A stretch of DNA of 64,000 bases from Streptomyces roseifaciens (lineage in GTDB: Bacteria > Actinomycetota > Actinomycetes > Streptomycetales > Streptomycetaceae): contig NZ_LNBE01000003.1 of the NCBI RefSeq assembly GCF_001445655.1, forward strand, positions 2,514,122 through 2,578,121, read 5' to 3'. Below, in pieces: positions 30,149 to 40,112 of the stretch. The first letter of the stretch is position 1. Each line of letters opens with the position of its first letter. The notes beneath the pieces were generated by a model. It worked only from the letters and a program-made list of their open reading frames with translations. It had not been told where the DNA came from and did no database searches. Position numbers and translations under genes: made by a program.

Positions 30149-31003
30149 ATGAAGAGCGGCGGGGTGGATCTGGCGCCGCATCGAGGAGGCCGGGTAGCAG
30201 TGGACACCACCACCTGCGCTGCCGACCCCTCGCAAGGGCGTGCCGCCCTTGAGCTTGTCCCAGCGCCTGAGCCTGCTGACCGGCTGGTCGGTGAAGACCC
30301 CGCCCCGCTGCCCACCGGTTCCCCGTCATGCCCGCTGCCTGAAGGCCCTCGGCCGCGAGCGATCTTCGCTCTCTACCAAGAGGCGCACCGGTTGCAGCTA
30401 AGGCTGGGAACGGCGAGCCCATGGCTGCACGCGCACCTCCACCCCGACGCCACCCACTACCTCTTCCCGGATCCAGCCATCTACGGCTGGTCCGGCCCGG
30501 ATGCGGGGCGCCGCTGGTGGGAGTGCCGTGTTCGCATGCGCATGATCGATGGCGAGCAGGTGCACGGCAGCCTCGCCGTGCTACCCGAAACGTTCACCGC
30601 CTTGAACTCCACCCGGCCTCGCTTCCGCCAACGCCGTCTCGCCCTCACCGCCCAGCTCACCGAGAGGGACCTCTACCTCTGGAGCCGAGACCACGAGCCG
30701 ACCTGCACTCCAGAACGCTGCGGATTCACCACCCGACAAGCTCCCGGCCGACTCGGAGGGCCAGCTCAGGCCATAAACCCCGACCGTGAACCCCACGGCC
30801 GGCATCACCAACTGCTCCAGGGCCGGACTTCCTGGCGCCAGCTCCGGGACGCTGTGCGTCTCGGTCCGGCCGATGACATCGCCAAGGTCACCGCGGCCCA
30901 GGTTCGTCGGGTGATCGTGGACCTGATCGAGATGGGCCTGTGGAACCTCGGCGACCGCGACATCCTCAGAAACGGGACGCTCGTTCGAACAACTGGGGAC
31001 TAG
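30149..31003 (+). pseudogene. Chimeric ORF truncated by an IS; C-terminus is a transposase fragment
   Basis: A 284-codon frame. Residues 70-200 look like one protein (LYQEAHRLQLRLGTASPWLH, DPAIYGWSGPDAGRRWWECR, RQRRLALTAQLTERDLYLWS) of unknown family. From about residue 225 it changes to SWRQLRDAVRLGPADDIAKV and TAAQVRRVIVDLIEMGLWN, a segment of the same transposase family as the fragment at 11.1-11.4 kb. The stop codon TAG is created by the IS insertion: T and A are the target dinucleotide and G is the first base of the element. The sequence is therefore a fusion of two fragments ended by a third event, and unlikely to be functional. Confidence 0.55.
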
Positions 31004-31923
31004 GGTCCGTCTTCAAATGATCGTTCGATGGTGGATCATGCTGTCGTGATTCGTCGTCATGAACTGACCGACTCCGAGTGGGAGTTACTGGCTCCGCTGA
31101 TACCGAGTGCCAGCAGAGGCCGGCCTCGGGAGGAGGACCGCCGGGTCATCAACGGGATGGTCTGCAAGATTCGGACCGGGGTCTCCTGGCGTGACCTTCC
31201 GGAACGTTACGGCCCGTGGAAGACGGTCTACACCCGCTTCCGCCGCTATGCCATCGACGGTGTGTTCACCCAGGTCCTGCAACGGATCCAGGCCCGTGCC
31301 GACGCCGTCGCTGACATTGACTGGCTGGTCCAGATCGACTCCACCATCGTCCGCGCCCACCGGCACGCCGCCGCCACCGGCCGAAAAGGGGGAAGTACCG
31401 GACGGACGGACGAACCGGACGATCACGCCCTCGGCCCGATCCCGAGGAGGACTGACCAGCAAGATCCACCTCATCTGCGACGGCCGCGGCCGCCCCCTGG
31501 CCATACTGCTCACTCCGGGCCAACGACACGACGGCATCTGCGACGCCCCCTGCTCGAACGCATCCGAGTGCCGCGCGCCGGCCTGAGCCGGTCCCGCTGC
31601 CGCCCAGATCACGTGACTGCCGACAAGGGCCTACAGTTCACGTGGCTTCCGCGCCTACCTGCGACGACGCGGCATCGGACACACCATCCCGGAGAAGAAC
31701 GACCAGAAGAGGCACCGCCGCAACCGCGGCCGGCGAGGTGGCCGGCCGACAGGCTTCGACAGCGAGATCTACCGCCGCCGCAACACCGTCGAACGCTGCT
31801 TCGACCAACTCAAAGGCTTCCGCGGCATCACCACCCGCTACGAGAAGACCGCCACCTCCTACGAAGCAGCAGTCACCCTCGCATCACTCCCACTCTGGGC
31901 AAGATCAATTTGAAGACGGACCC
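31003..31923 (+). mobile_element. IS5-family (IS427-like) insertion sequence with inverted repeats and TA duplication
   Basis: 921 bp bounded by inverted repeats GGGTCCGTCTTCAAAT at the left and its complement at the right, each outer end abutting TA (31001-31002 and 31924-31925), the target duplication typical of this group. The transposase begins at 31028 (HELTDSEWELLAPLIPSASR, ... VQIDSTIVRAHRHAA) and switches frame near the A4G5 run at 31384, a plausible programmed frameshift, to SRGGLTSKIHLICDGRGRP. Two more shifts, near 31540 and 31630, split the rest (YRRRNTVERCFDQLKGFRG). The element is intact at its ends but its transposase is probably dead. Confidence 0.9.
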
Positions 31924-31989
31924 TAGCGGAGTGGGCCCGGAGCGCACGCGCGCTTCAGGGCTTCCCCGTGTCCGGCCTAGACTCCCTGC

Positions 31990-33027
<1,038 letters not shown>

Positions 33028-33049
33028 CCGGAACGACCGGGCCCCGGGC

Positions 33050-33349
33050 TCAGACGAGAGCAGTCACCTGAAGGGCGAGGCTGACGTGCAGCAGCAGGCA
33101 CGTACCCCACCCCTTGGCGCCCCGCCGACCATGGCGGACCACGCTCACCCACCCCGCGACCGTCAGCACGGCGACGAGCGCCAGCAGAATCCACGCCGTG
33201 ACCAGCCACGGCGTGGAGAGGTCGCTCAGGTACCTGATCAGCGGCACCGGTATGAGGAGGACCAGGGGCACGCCCCACGTACCCTCGCTCGCCTTGCCGT
33301 CGGAGGCAGGTTCAGGGGCCGGCGCATCGGTTCTTGTGTCGTTGTCCAC
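33050..33349 (-). CDS. Small membrane protein, 99 aa
   Basis: Start taken at the GTG (33349) before DNDTRTDAPAPEPASDG; the frame is open to 33517, so a longer form is possible. After 30 polar residues come two or three hydrophobic helices (VPLVLLIPVPLIRYL, LVTAWILLALVAVLTVAGWV, TCLLLHVSLALQVTALV) separated by a basic loop (RHGRRGAKG). The positive-inside rule puts that loop in the cytoplasm. Function unknown. It is convergent with the NADAR gene, 22 bp between stops. Confidence 0.65.
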   Translation of the reverse strand: MDNDTRTDAPAPEPASDGKASEGTWGVPLVLLIPVPLIRYLSDLSTPWLVTAWILLALVAVLTVAGWVSVVRHGRRGAKGWGTCLLLHVSLALQVTALV

Positions 33350-33692
33350 CCGCAAAGCCTGCCCTCCTGACCGGCCCCGCGGGAAGGGCCGGCCCCTACC
33401 TCCTCGGGAGGTGAGCACCACCCCACCGCGCTGCTCGGCCTCCTCCAGCCAGCCGACAACCACTGCAGCCGGGACTTCGCGGACTTCCCACTCCGCTGCT
33501 GATCCACGACAGCACAATGACCGTCAGCGGCAGCCGGCGGAGGGCCCATGCCCCGGGCCCGTTGACGCATGCGGCCTGGGGAACTGAGGCAGGGGTCACC
33601 GGGCTCGGCCCGGGAGAGGGACCGGCGGTTCTGTCGGGTCGGCGAGCGGGAATCCGCTCCGACGGGCTCGGAACTTCACGCGAAGTTTCATG

Positions 33693-34122
33693 TCATACCG
33701 GCACCCCTGACAACACCTCTATGGGTGTAGTGCCCCCTGGAGTCGCGATCGGATAGGCGAACCTGTCCGAGCCGGGCACCTGCGGCGCGCCACTGCGGCT
33801 GCCCACCGCGTAGATCAGATGGTCGTACCTGACGGTGCCGCCGTCGGCCAGCGAGACGGTGCGCGCCTGCCGGTCGATCCCGGTCGCGGTGTCGACCACG
33901 AGCTTGACCCGCTCGCTCAGGACGTCCTTGTAGTCGACGACCGCGTCGTCGGACCCCGCCACCAGCTGGTGCAGGCGCAGGCGCTCGACGAAGGTCGAGC
34001 GCGGGTTGACGAGGGTCACGGCCACGTCGTCGCGGCTGGTCAGGCGGTTGGCTGCGAGTACCCCGGCGTTATCCGCCGCCGATCACGATGACTTCAGTCC
34101 GGTTGCCGTTGTGCTTCGTCAT
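33693..34122 (-). pseudogene. FAD/NADH oxidoreductase (Ndh-like), frameshifted and 3' truncated
   Basis: From the ATG at 34122 the frame reads MTKHNGNRTEVIVIGGG and hits TAA at the next codon. Removing one A restores YAGVLAANRLTSRDDVAVTL and the rest: NPRSTFVERLRLHQLVAGSD, DGGTVRYDHLIYAVGSRSGA. This is the N-terminal FAD-binding half of a type II NADH dehydrogenase-like protein. It stops after DRFAYPIAT, where the NADH-binding half should begin. A one-base insertion plus loss of the second half make it a clear pseudogene. Confidence 0.8.
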
Positions 34123-34756
34123 GGTCTCTGTTCCGTTCGCTCGGGGTTTCGCACACAAGGCGCCGGGCGGAGGGAATTTGTGACACTGTGTGGCTCAGGT
34201 CACATCTGGCGATGGGCCAGGGCGCGTCGGACAGGCGGAAACACAGGAGGCGGCCGGACCGGGCGCTGCTCCAGGACCCCGCCTATGTAGTCCCGGAACT
34301 CCCATAGCTACGGCGAGCCGCCACCCAGGCGATCGGGCTCGTCAGGCAGCGGTGCGTGCCCATGGCCCGCCGCAGCTCCGTAGTCGCTCCCCGCCCGCCG
34401 CGCACCGCTTGCCCGCCGGCCACCTGGGCCTGGACCTGTTGCTCGGTGCGCTCGCGCAGCGCGGCGACGAAGGGGCGAGGGCGATGCTCCGCCACCGCTC
34501 ACGGAGCTGAGTCATCCCGGCAGAGACCCACGCCAACTTCACGCCACGGCCGATGCGAGGCCCCAGTGTCCGCAGCTGGGGCCTCCAGGGTTCTGGGAGT
34601 AGTTCCTGAGCCGCTCCAGGCCGTGTCCGACGGGTCGGTCCACGACCCATCCGTCGGACACGGCCCAGCGGTGGTGGGGGTGACTTCTTGGGCGGCCTGC
34701 CTCCGGGCCAGTGTTGCGTGCTGACATGACGCCCTCTGGTCGACCAGAGTCCAGGC
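34123..34756. other. 634-bp stretch with debris only
   Basis: A dyad TGTGAC-N14-GTCACA (34179-34204) lies upstream of the Ndh-like pseudogene and may be an old operator. Minus-strand frames give protein-like scraps such as FRDYIGGVLEQRPV ending near 34200. No intact gene or known family seen. Confidence 0.4.
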
Positions 34757-35572
34757 ATGGTGCAGAACCTGATCGCCGTTTTCAGCCTGCTCACCGGCCT
34801 GGTGGGATTGACCCTGAGCTACGCGGCTCACCGGCAGAAGGTCCGGGAGGGAAGGCAGGAGTCCGCTCTCCGCGCGGAGGAACTGCAGAAGTTCCGGCGC
34901 GAGCGGGAGCAGGAGCGGCACCTGAACGAGCGGGAGCAGAAGGCCCAGCGGCAACGGGAGCGGCATCAGGCTTCCATGATCAGCGCGCATGTCGTGCTGT
35001 CACCGTCACCTATCCATGACAGCTGGGTCGTCCCGAAGGCCGTGATCCAGAACGGGTCCAACCAGCCGGTCCGGGACGTGCGCGTGTCCTTCTGCGGTGA
35101 GCTGATCGGCGGATGGCCCCTTCTCGGCACTGGTGAGGGCACTGTCCCTCTGCCACCCACGCAGATTCCGCAGGAGCGCTCCGACCAGCTGCGCGATCTC
35201 GCTGTCGAGTTCACAGACGTCGCCGGGATCCGCTGGCGCCGCGAGGGCTACGGTGTCCTGCGACGCGCCCGGCAGGACTCCGCCAGCCCGGAGACCTCGG
35301 GCGCATGGGAGGTCGGGGAGCCACCCATCATCGAAAGGGTTGCGCCGCCCTCGGGGCCGCCCTCGGGCCCGCTTACGGGTGGGGGAGCGGGCGCTGGCGA
35401 GAGGAACGGCGCGCCCGCGCCGCTGCCCCCAGGGCCGTCCCTGCCTCACGGAGGGCCGCCGCCCCCTGCCGGGGCGCCGGGACGACGACGCACCGGATTC
35501 TTCCGTCCGGTGGTCGTGCTGGTATCCGTAGTCCTCATTGCGGGAGGTGTCGGGTGGCTCCTTCGCCTCTAG
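34757..35572 (+). CDS. Two-anchor membrane protein with coiled coil and Pro-rich linker
   Basis: 271 residues in a distinctive order: an N-terminal membrane helix (IAVFSLLTGLVGLTLSYAA), a charged coiled coil at about 25-72 (Arg/Glu/Gln, e.g. RREREQERHLNEREQ), a beta-rich domain at 75-175 (VVPKAVIQNGSNQPVRDVRV, PQERSDQLRDLAVEFTDVAG), a Pro/Gly linker at 192-245, and a C-terminal helix (FFRPVVVLVSVVLIAGGVGW). Both ends are thus membrane-anchored and the middle can extend from the surface or loop back. I do not recognise it; similar single-copy proteins occur in Streptomyces. Monocistronic. Confidence 0.7.
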   Translation: MVQNLIAVFSLLTGLVGLTLSYAAHRQKVREGRQESALRAEELQKFRREREQERHLNEREQKAQRQRERHQASMISAHVVLSPSPIHDSWVVPKAVIQNGSNQPVRDVRVSFCGELIGGWPLLGTGEGTVPLPPTQIPQERSDQLRDLAVEFTDVAGIRWRREGYGVLRRARQDSASPETSGAWEVGEPPIIERVAPPSGPPSGPLTGGGAGAGERNGAPAPLPPGPSLPHGGPPPPAGAPGRRRTGFFRPVVVLVSVVLIAGGVGWLLRL

Positions 35573-35994
35573 CTCATGTTCGACGAGCGAGTCGATAAGG
35601 ACCCGTTGGACGCGCCGTAGGGCTGGCGTGGGGGAGATGTGCAGACTCCGGCCCGTGGACAACCTCGACCGGAGAGGCTCGCGACGAGGTACTTCGCCTC
35701 GATAAGGCCGTGGCGCTCAGCCTTCCGAAGGCGGAGCGGCTCGGGCGTCCCCCGGTTGACGAGCGACGGCCGGTCCCCAACCCGGGGCCCGGCCGTCGCG
35801 GTTCGTGGGTGCGTCACGGGCCGGTGAAGATGTCGTGCCCGCCGATGCGTCGCCAGACGATGTGCTGCGCGCCCCGTACCCGCTCCGTCCCGTAGGACCA
35901 GGCTGCACGTCTGCCCCCGGACCGCTGCCCCCGGACCGCGTGAGCTCGTCGGCGACGGCCGCTTGGCTGAGTGCCACCCCTCGCTGTCCTCCGG
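35573..35994. other. Intergenic region with terminator, no gene seen
   Basis: About 420 bp between two convergent genes. It contains the hairpin listed at 35763-35799. Short frames here lack ribosome sites and coding bias. Confidence 0.5.
35763..35799. terminator. Bidirectional terminator hairpin
   Basis: GCGACGGCCGG pairs exactly with CCGGCCGTCGC; inside, CCCC pairs with GGGG after one T-C mismatch, giving about 15 pairs in all. It lies between two convergent genes (ends 35572 and 35995) and can serve both. Confidence 0.7.
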
Positions 35995-36360
35995 TCAGGA
36001 GATCTTCTTCAGCAGCCAAGCGTTCGGCGTGAAGGAGGAGTTGACGAAGACCACGCAGCCGCCGCTGTAGTAGGTCTGGACCTTGGTCCAGCCACTCGGC
36101 GGTTGGGCGGAGGCGCAGGCGTTGACCTGGGTGCCGACGGGGAGGCCGTCCAGTTGCTTGATCATCTTGACGTTCGAGCCGCCCATCACGCGGCACGAGG
36201 CGCTGGTGCCCCAGTTCACGTCGACCCAGCCGTCCGGGGTCATCGAGTCGGCGCACACCGTGCGGGTCTCGCCCGGCGACGCCTGGGCCGGGCTCGCCGT
36301 GATGGAGGCGACGAGCGTCGCGCCGAAAAGTGCCAGACCCGCGGTGCGGAGTCGTCTCAT
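35995..36360 (-). CDS. Small secreted protein, 121 aa
   Basis: Signal peptide MRRLRTAGLALFGATLVASI with cleavage after AQA near residue 27. The mature 94 residues hold four cysteines (TVCADS, SCRVM, NACASA, GGCVVF), enough for two disulphides, plus GWVDVNWGTSASC and GWTKVQTYYSGGCVVFVNSS. It looks like a compact beta protein stable outside the cell. No enzyme motif. The family is unknown to me. A monocistronic gene preceded by a 60-bp leader. Confidence 0.8.
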   Translation of the reverse strand: MRRLRTAGLALFGATLVASITASPAQASPGETRTVCADSMTPDGWVDVNWGTSASCRVMGGSNVKMIKQLDGLPVGTQVNACASAQPPSGWTKVQTYYSGGCVVFVNSSFTPNAWLLKKIS

Positions 36361-36489
36361 GGGGTGTCTCCCAAACGTGAAGTGTGCACTGATGTGCTGA
36401 TGAGGGATCAGTGTTGGTCACGGGCATTCAATGGCCTGCGTGAAGGTCTTGTGGAGAGTGTTTTCGGCCATGGAAGGTCGCGAAGGGCC

Positions 36490-36540
36490 TTCTCAAGGTT
36501 TTCTTGAGGCTTTCTCAAGGCTTTGAGGAAGCCTCAAGGA
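36490..36540. repeat. Interleaved CTCAAGG/CTTGAGG inverted repeats
   Basis: Within 50 bp the heptamer CTCAAGG or its complement-like partner occurs five times (TCTCAAGG, CTTGAGG, CTCAAGG, TTTGAGG, CTCAAGG). The outer pair CTTGAGGC (36503-36510) and GCCTCAAG (36531-36538) forms an 8-bp stem. The array covers the 3' end of the toxin-like gene. Confidence 0.7.
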
Positions 36541-36766
36541 AGCCCCTGTGCCGCATGGGCGCGGGCACCCGTACGGACAGTCGTGGGCGGCGGTAGACGC
36601 CCGGCGCGCACCGGACGTGCTTGATGCGAAGGCTCGCGCGGAAGCGGCCGGCGCGGAGGTCGGGGACGAAGGCGCGGGTGACGACGTGGCGGAAGGTACG
36701 GCGTTGTTCTGGGGTGAGGCGGTCCAGGTCGGTGGTGAAGCCGGGCAGGAACTCGTACGTGGGCAC
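36515..36766 (-). CDS. RelE/HigB-like toxin, probably 3' truncated
   Basis: 83 residues with GGAGGAG six bases before the GTG. It starts PTYEFLPGFTTDLDRLTPEQ, continues RRTFRHVVTRAFVPDLRAGR and then FRASLRIKHVRCAPGVY, the pattern of small RelE-superfamily mRNA interferase-like proteins. After GVY the family normally continues with a Trp/Phe-rich strand (ELTW...A-FSY); here it is replaced by basic sequence (RRPRLSVRVPAPMRHRG), so the catalytic C-terminus is lost or frameshifted. No antitoxin gene was found on either side. Likely a dead or degenerate toxin. Confidence 0.55.
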   Translation of the reverse strand: MPTYEFLPGFTTDLDRLTPEQRRTFRHVVTRAFVPDLRAGRFRASLRIKHVRCAPGVYRRPRLSVRVPAPMRHRGFLEASSKP

Positions 36767-37147
36767 AGTGAACTCCTCCAGGGAGCACGAAGCCCCTGGC
36801 CGGCGGCCGGGGGCGGTGTTGGCTGTTCGTGTGAAGGGCGTCGGTGACGTGGTGCGCTCAGCAGAGGTGGGTTATCGGGGGAGCCGTGCGCGGTATCGCC
36901 TTCGTGGCCCACCGGCGCGGCGAGAGCAGTACGGCAACGGCCGAGGAGATCATCACCCGACACGGCGGCTTCCGGAGGGCCCCATCGGTGTGTGCTTGAG
37001 CACGGAACTTGTCACCTGACAGCTGCCCCCACCCCGCCCTCCGAGGCGGGGTGAGCAGGATTGCTGTCACCGAAGGTGCGTTGTTCTTGTCACCTTGAGA
37101 TCGTTTGTGGTCTTGACCCTCGACACAGACAGCCCAGAGGAGACGAG

Positions 37148-37741
37148 TTGATCACGGAGTACCAGCAGAAGCTGCGCGAGCGCTACATCGCCGCCACCGT
37201 CATGCCGGCCCCGGAGCCGTGGCAGCCGGTGCTGGACCACAGGACCCCCATCGGGGGTCTGCTCGGCATTGGCTTCGCCGTCCATCCCGACAGCGGGCAC
37301 GACCTCGTCATGGTCGTGTCCAGCGACGGCCATGGACTCTTCGACGCGGTCACCGGCGAGAAGGTCGCCCGCGACCGGGACCCGGACCCCGACACCAGCA
37401 CTCCGGATGGGTCGCCGGAGCTCACCTGCCCCGGGCTCGGCCCGATCGAGGGTGTGCCGGTGCGTATCGCCGGGCTCTTCGGCGGCGGCCTGCACAGCAC
37501 CACACCAGACGGCTGGACCCTGGACGTCGTCAGCCCCGAGTGGCCCCACGACCGCGTCATCCTCTCCGCCGACGGCGGGTCCCACAAAGGCCCGGCGGGA
37601 GGGGCGTGGTGGCACATCTTCCACTCCGAGTACTCAGAACTCCGCGCAGCCGGGTTCTCTCCCTCCGGCCTGACCCTGGCGGTCGCCACCAGCAGCGACC
37701 TCACCCTCTGGACCCGACCTGAGCTGCACTTTGACGACTGA
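37148..37741 (+). CDS. Hypothetical protein, 197 aa
   Basis: Start taken at TTG, seven bases after a GAGGAGA ribosome site; the frame is open further back to 37061 but that part is not coding-like. The product starts ITEYQQKLRERYIAATVMP and contains GIGFAVHPDSGHDLVMVVSS, GVPVRIAGLFGGGLHSTTPD, GWTLDVVSPEWPHDRVILSA and a C-terminal GFSPSGLTLAVATSSDLTLW resembling a WD/beta-propeller blade. The distribution of Gly-Leu-Asp turns suggests a beta-rich cytoplasmic protein. Family unknown. Possibly co-transcribed with the next small gene (42 bp apart). Confidence 0.7.
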   Translation: MITEYQQKLRERYIAATVMPAPEPWQPVLDHRTPIGGLLGIGFAVHPDSGHDLVMVVSSDGHGLFDAVTGEKVARDRDPDPDTSTPDGSPELTCPGLGPIEGVPVRIAGLFGGGLHSTTPDGWTLDVVSPEWPHDRVILSADGGSHKGPAGGAWWHIFHSEYSELRAAGFSPSGLTLAVATSSDLTLWTRPELHFDD

Positions 37742-37783
37742 GCGGACAGCGGGACAGCGGGACAGCAGGCGAAAGGGCGACAG

Positions 37784-38062
37784 ATGGACCGGGCAGAGCT
37801 CGCCGGGATGCCGGGATGCCAGACCAGAGCCTGCGAACCCGCCAGAGCGGCGCTTCTCGACGGAGGCGAGTTCGTCGTATGGGACGGCAGCGTTCCCAGC
37901 CAGCAGCTTGCCGACATCTGCACGGCTCGCTTCCGACGGGCAAGGAGGCGAGGTACTGAGACTCTCGCCTTGCCATCCACCGTCGACATCCTCACCCGAC
38001 TCGAAGCCGTTCAGGTCAGGATCGGCTGCGTCTTCTCACCGGACCGTGGTGCAGGCTTGTGA
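37784..38062 (+). CDS. Hypothetical small protein, 92 aa
   Basis: ATG with a purine-rich leader, 42 bp after the previous stop. The middle reads GEFVVWDGSVPSQQLADICT then ARFRRARRRGTETLALPSTV and DILTRLEAVQVRIG. Soluble, mixed alpha/beta, no known domain. Position suggests it is the second gene of an operon with the 197-residue protein. Confidence 0.55.
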   Translation: MDRAELAGMPGCQTRACEPARAALLDGGEFVVWDGSVPSQQLADICTARFRRARRRGTETLALPSTVDILTRLEAVQVRIGCVFSPDRGAGL

Positions 38063-38179
38063 CCTGGGGGCCAGGGGTGTGGCAGGCGTTCCGCGGCGGC
38101 CGACCACTTCCTGTAGTGCCCTGCCTGAGGGCAGTACAGGCCCGATGCCGGCATCAGATGCGGTTGGTATGCGAGCTCG

Positions 38180-38461
38180 ATGACTGAGCGGAAGGACAGC
38201 AGCGTGGATCGCGACGCGCTCGTAGAGAGCATCCGTACCGCCGTTGATGCCTGCCCGGCCTCAGCTGCTCGTCAGGAAGAGCTGCTGGAGCAGTTCAGCA
38301 CCGACCTGCCCCGCCCTTACGCCTGCTACCGGGCCACGGCCGGCGGAGACCTGTCCACCACCGCCAGCCTCATGGCCGCTGACTTCCACGAGGTGTGGGG
38401 CCCCGACTGCGCCGCACGCTGCGGCGACGCCCCCGCACCAGCCAGCCTGCTCGCCCCGTGA
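38180..38461 (+). CDS. Hypothetical small protein, 93 aa
   Basis: Starts MTERKDSSVDRDALVESIRT and continues DACPASAARQEELLEQFSTD; the C-terminal third (HEVWGPDCAARCGDAPAPAS) is low-complexity and may be read-through after a lost end. No recognised family. It could be a fragment of a longer gene. Confidence 0.4.
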   Translation: MTERKDSSVDRDALVESIRTAVDACPASAARQEELLEQFSTDLPRPYACYRATAGGDLSTTASLMAADFHEVWGPDCAARCGDAPAPASLLAP

Positions 38462-38999
38462 GCTGGCCTCCCGCTCCCGTCTCGCCGACTCACCCCATCT
38501 GCGCGGCGACGCCCCCGCCGAGGAGCTCGGCCTGCTGCGCCAGGCCACCCCGGCTTCCGGACTGTTGCCGCCTGCCATTTACCGGCCGCCCGTTCTCCAG
38601 GTCGGTCGGGAGAGGTTCGTCCAGGCCCGCAGTCCCCATTCGACTGGCCCGTACGCATGGCGCTCGAGCCACCACCGGCAGGCGACCACCGGCAGGCCGC
38701 CGCCTGGACGGTGAACAGCGTGACGGCGATGACCGCGACGACGGCAGGCGGGACGTGGCCGACGAGCCCTGCCGTTTGACACCGCCCCCCGACGCACCGC
38801 ATCCGCCTCGTACGCGCCGGTCGTCGAGCAACCGAGCACAGTTGTCGACGACGTCGAAGGCGGAGGACCGGCCCGTGGGGGAGCCGGTGGCGATGGTTGC
38901 GGCGCCGCTCGAGCCGTTTGAACACCGTGGGCCTGACGGCTGCGCTGCAGGCGTGAAGGTGGGCGTCGTGCAGCAGGGCCGGTTCGTGGCTCGGGCCGG
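38462..38999. other. 538-bp stretch without a recognisable gene
   Basis: No frame with start, ribosome site and family resemblance was found. It lies downstream of the iron transport operon (minus strand), so it should contain that operon's terminator, but I could not identify a perfect hairpin. Confidence 0.4.
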
Positions 39000-40112
39000 T
39001 CACCGTCCGGCGTGCAGGGTCGCCTCGCCGGTGACGCGGATTCCGGTGCGCTGTCCCGGGGAGACGGTCACGGGCCCGGCCACCCGGACGCCGACCGGGT
39101 CGTCCAGCCCGTCGACGTCGACGGTGACCATGGCGTCGTGGCCGTAGAAGCACACCTCCGTCACCGTGCCCCGGGCGTCGGCGGGCGAGGTGTCGGCGAG
39201 GTGGATCTGTTCCGGTCTCAGCAGTACCGTGCCCTCCTGCCGGCCGGCGGTGCCGACGGTGCCGGCGGCGAGCGGTACCCGACCCAGGGCGGTGACAGCC
39301 GATCCGCCCTCGGCCGTACCGGGCAGCAGGACGGCGTCCCCGACGAACCGGGCGACCCAGGGGTCGGCGGGGCGGCGGTAGAGGTCCTGGGGGGTGGCGC
39401 ACTGGGCGACCGTCCCGTCGCGTACGACGGCGACGAGGTCGGCCGTGGAGAGGGCCTCCTGCTGGTCGTGGGTGACGAGGACGGCGGTGGCGCCGGTGGC
39501 ACGCAGTGCGGCGCGGACGTCGGCGCGGACCCCGGATCGCAAGGCGCTGTCGAGGGCGTTGAACGGTTCGTCGAGCAGGACGACCGCGGGTTCGGGTGCC
39601 AGGGCGCGGGCGAGGGCGACGCGTTGCTGCTGGCCGCCGGAGAGTTCGTGGGGCATCCGGTCGCCGTAGCCGGCGAGGCCGACCAGTTCCAGCATCTCCT
39701 CGGTGCGCTCGCGGCGTGCCGCGCGGTCGCGGCCGGTGAGGCCGAAGGCGACGTTGCGGGCGACGCTGACGTGCGGGAAGAGGGCGCCTTCCTGGGGGAC
39801 GATCCCGACGCGGCGGCGTTCGGGCGGCAGGTGCGTACCGGGGCCGCTGAGGGTGCGGCCGCCGACGGTGACGGTGCCCGTGTCGGGACGCAGGAAGCCG
39901 GCGATGACGCGCAGCAAGGTGGTCTTGCCGCAGCCGGAGGGGCCGAGTACGGCGGCCAGTTGTCCGCCGGGCACGGTGAGGTCGAGCCCTTGGAGGACGG
40001 GCGCGTCCGGGCCGTAGTTCTTGGTCAGCCCTGTGATCTTCAGTTCGGCCGGGTCGGTCTTCAGCTCGGCCGGGTCGGTCTTCGGGTCGGCCTGGGCGGT
40101 CGGTTCACTCAT
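39000..40112 (-). CDS. Ferric iron ABC transporter, ATP-binding subunit (FbpC-like)
   Basis: 370 residues. The start overlaps the permease stop (ATGA). The N-terminus carries a short tandem repeat [15 protein letters not shown]. The ATPase domain has all motifs: GPSGCGKTT (Walker A), [15 protein letters not shown] (signature) and [13 protein letters not shown] (Walker B) with the switch His in [11 protein letters not shown]. The last 110 residues form a TOBE-type regulatory domain ([20 protein letters not shown]). It powers the adjacent permease for Fe3+ uptake. Order binding protein, permease, ATPase is the classic FbpABC/FutABC layout. Confidence 0.92.
   Translation of the reverse strand: MSEPTAQADPKTDPAELKTDPAELKITGLTKNYGPDAPVLQGLDLTVPGGQLAAVLGPSGCGKTTLLRVIAGFLRPDTGTVTVGGRTLSGPGTHLPPERRRVGIVPQEGALFPHVSVARNVAFGLTGRDRAARRERTEEMLELVGLAGYGDRMPHELSGGQQQRVALARALAPEPAVVLLDEPFNALDSALRSGVRADVRAALRATGATAVLVTHDQQEALSTADLVAVVRDGTVAQCATPQDLYRRPADPWVARFVGDAVLLPGTAEGGSAVTALGRVPLAAGTVGTAGRQEGTVLLRPEQIHLADTSPADARGTVTEVCFYGHDAMVTVDVDGLDDPVGVRVAGPVTVSPGQRTGIRVTGEATLHAGR

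Noticed and set aside
34179..34204. TGTGAC...GTCACA as a CRP-type site
   Set aside because: Arms are 14 bp apart, not the 6 bp of a CRP site, and the downstream gene is dead.
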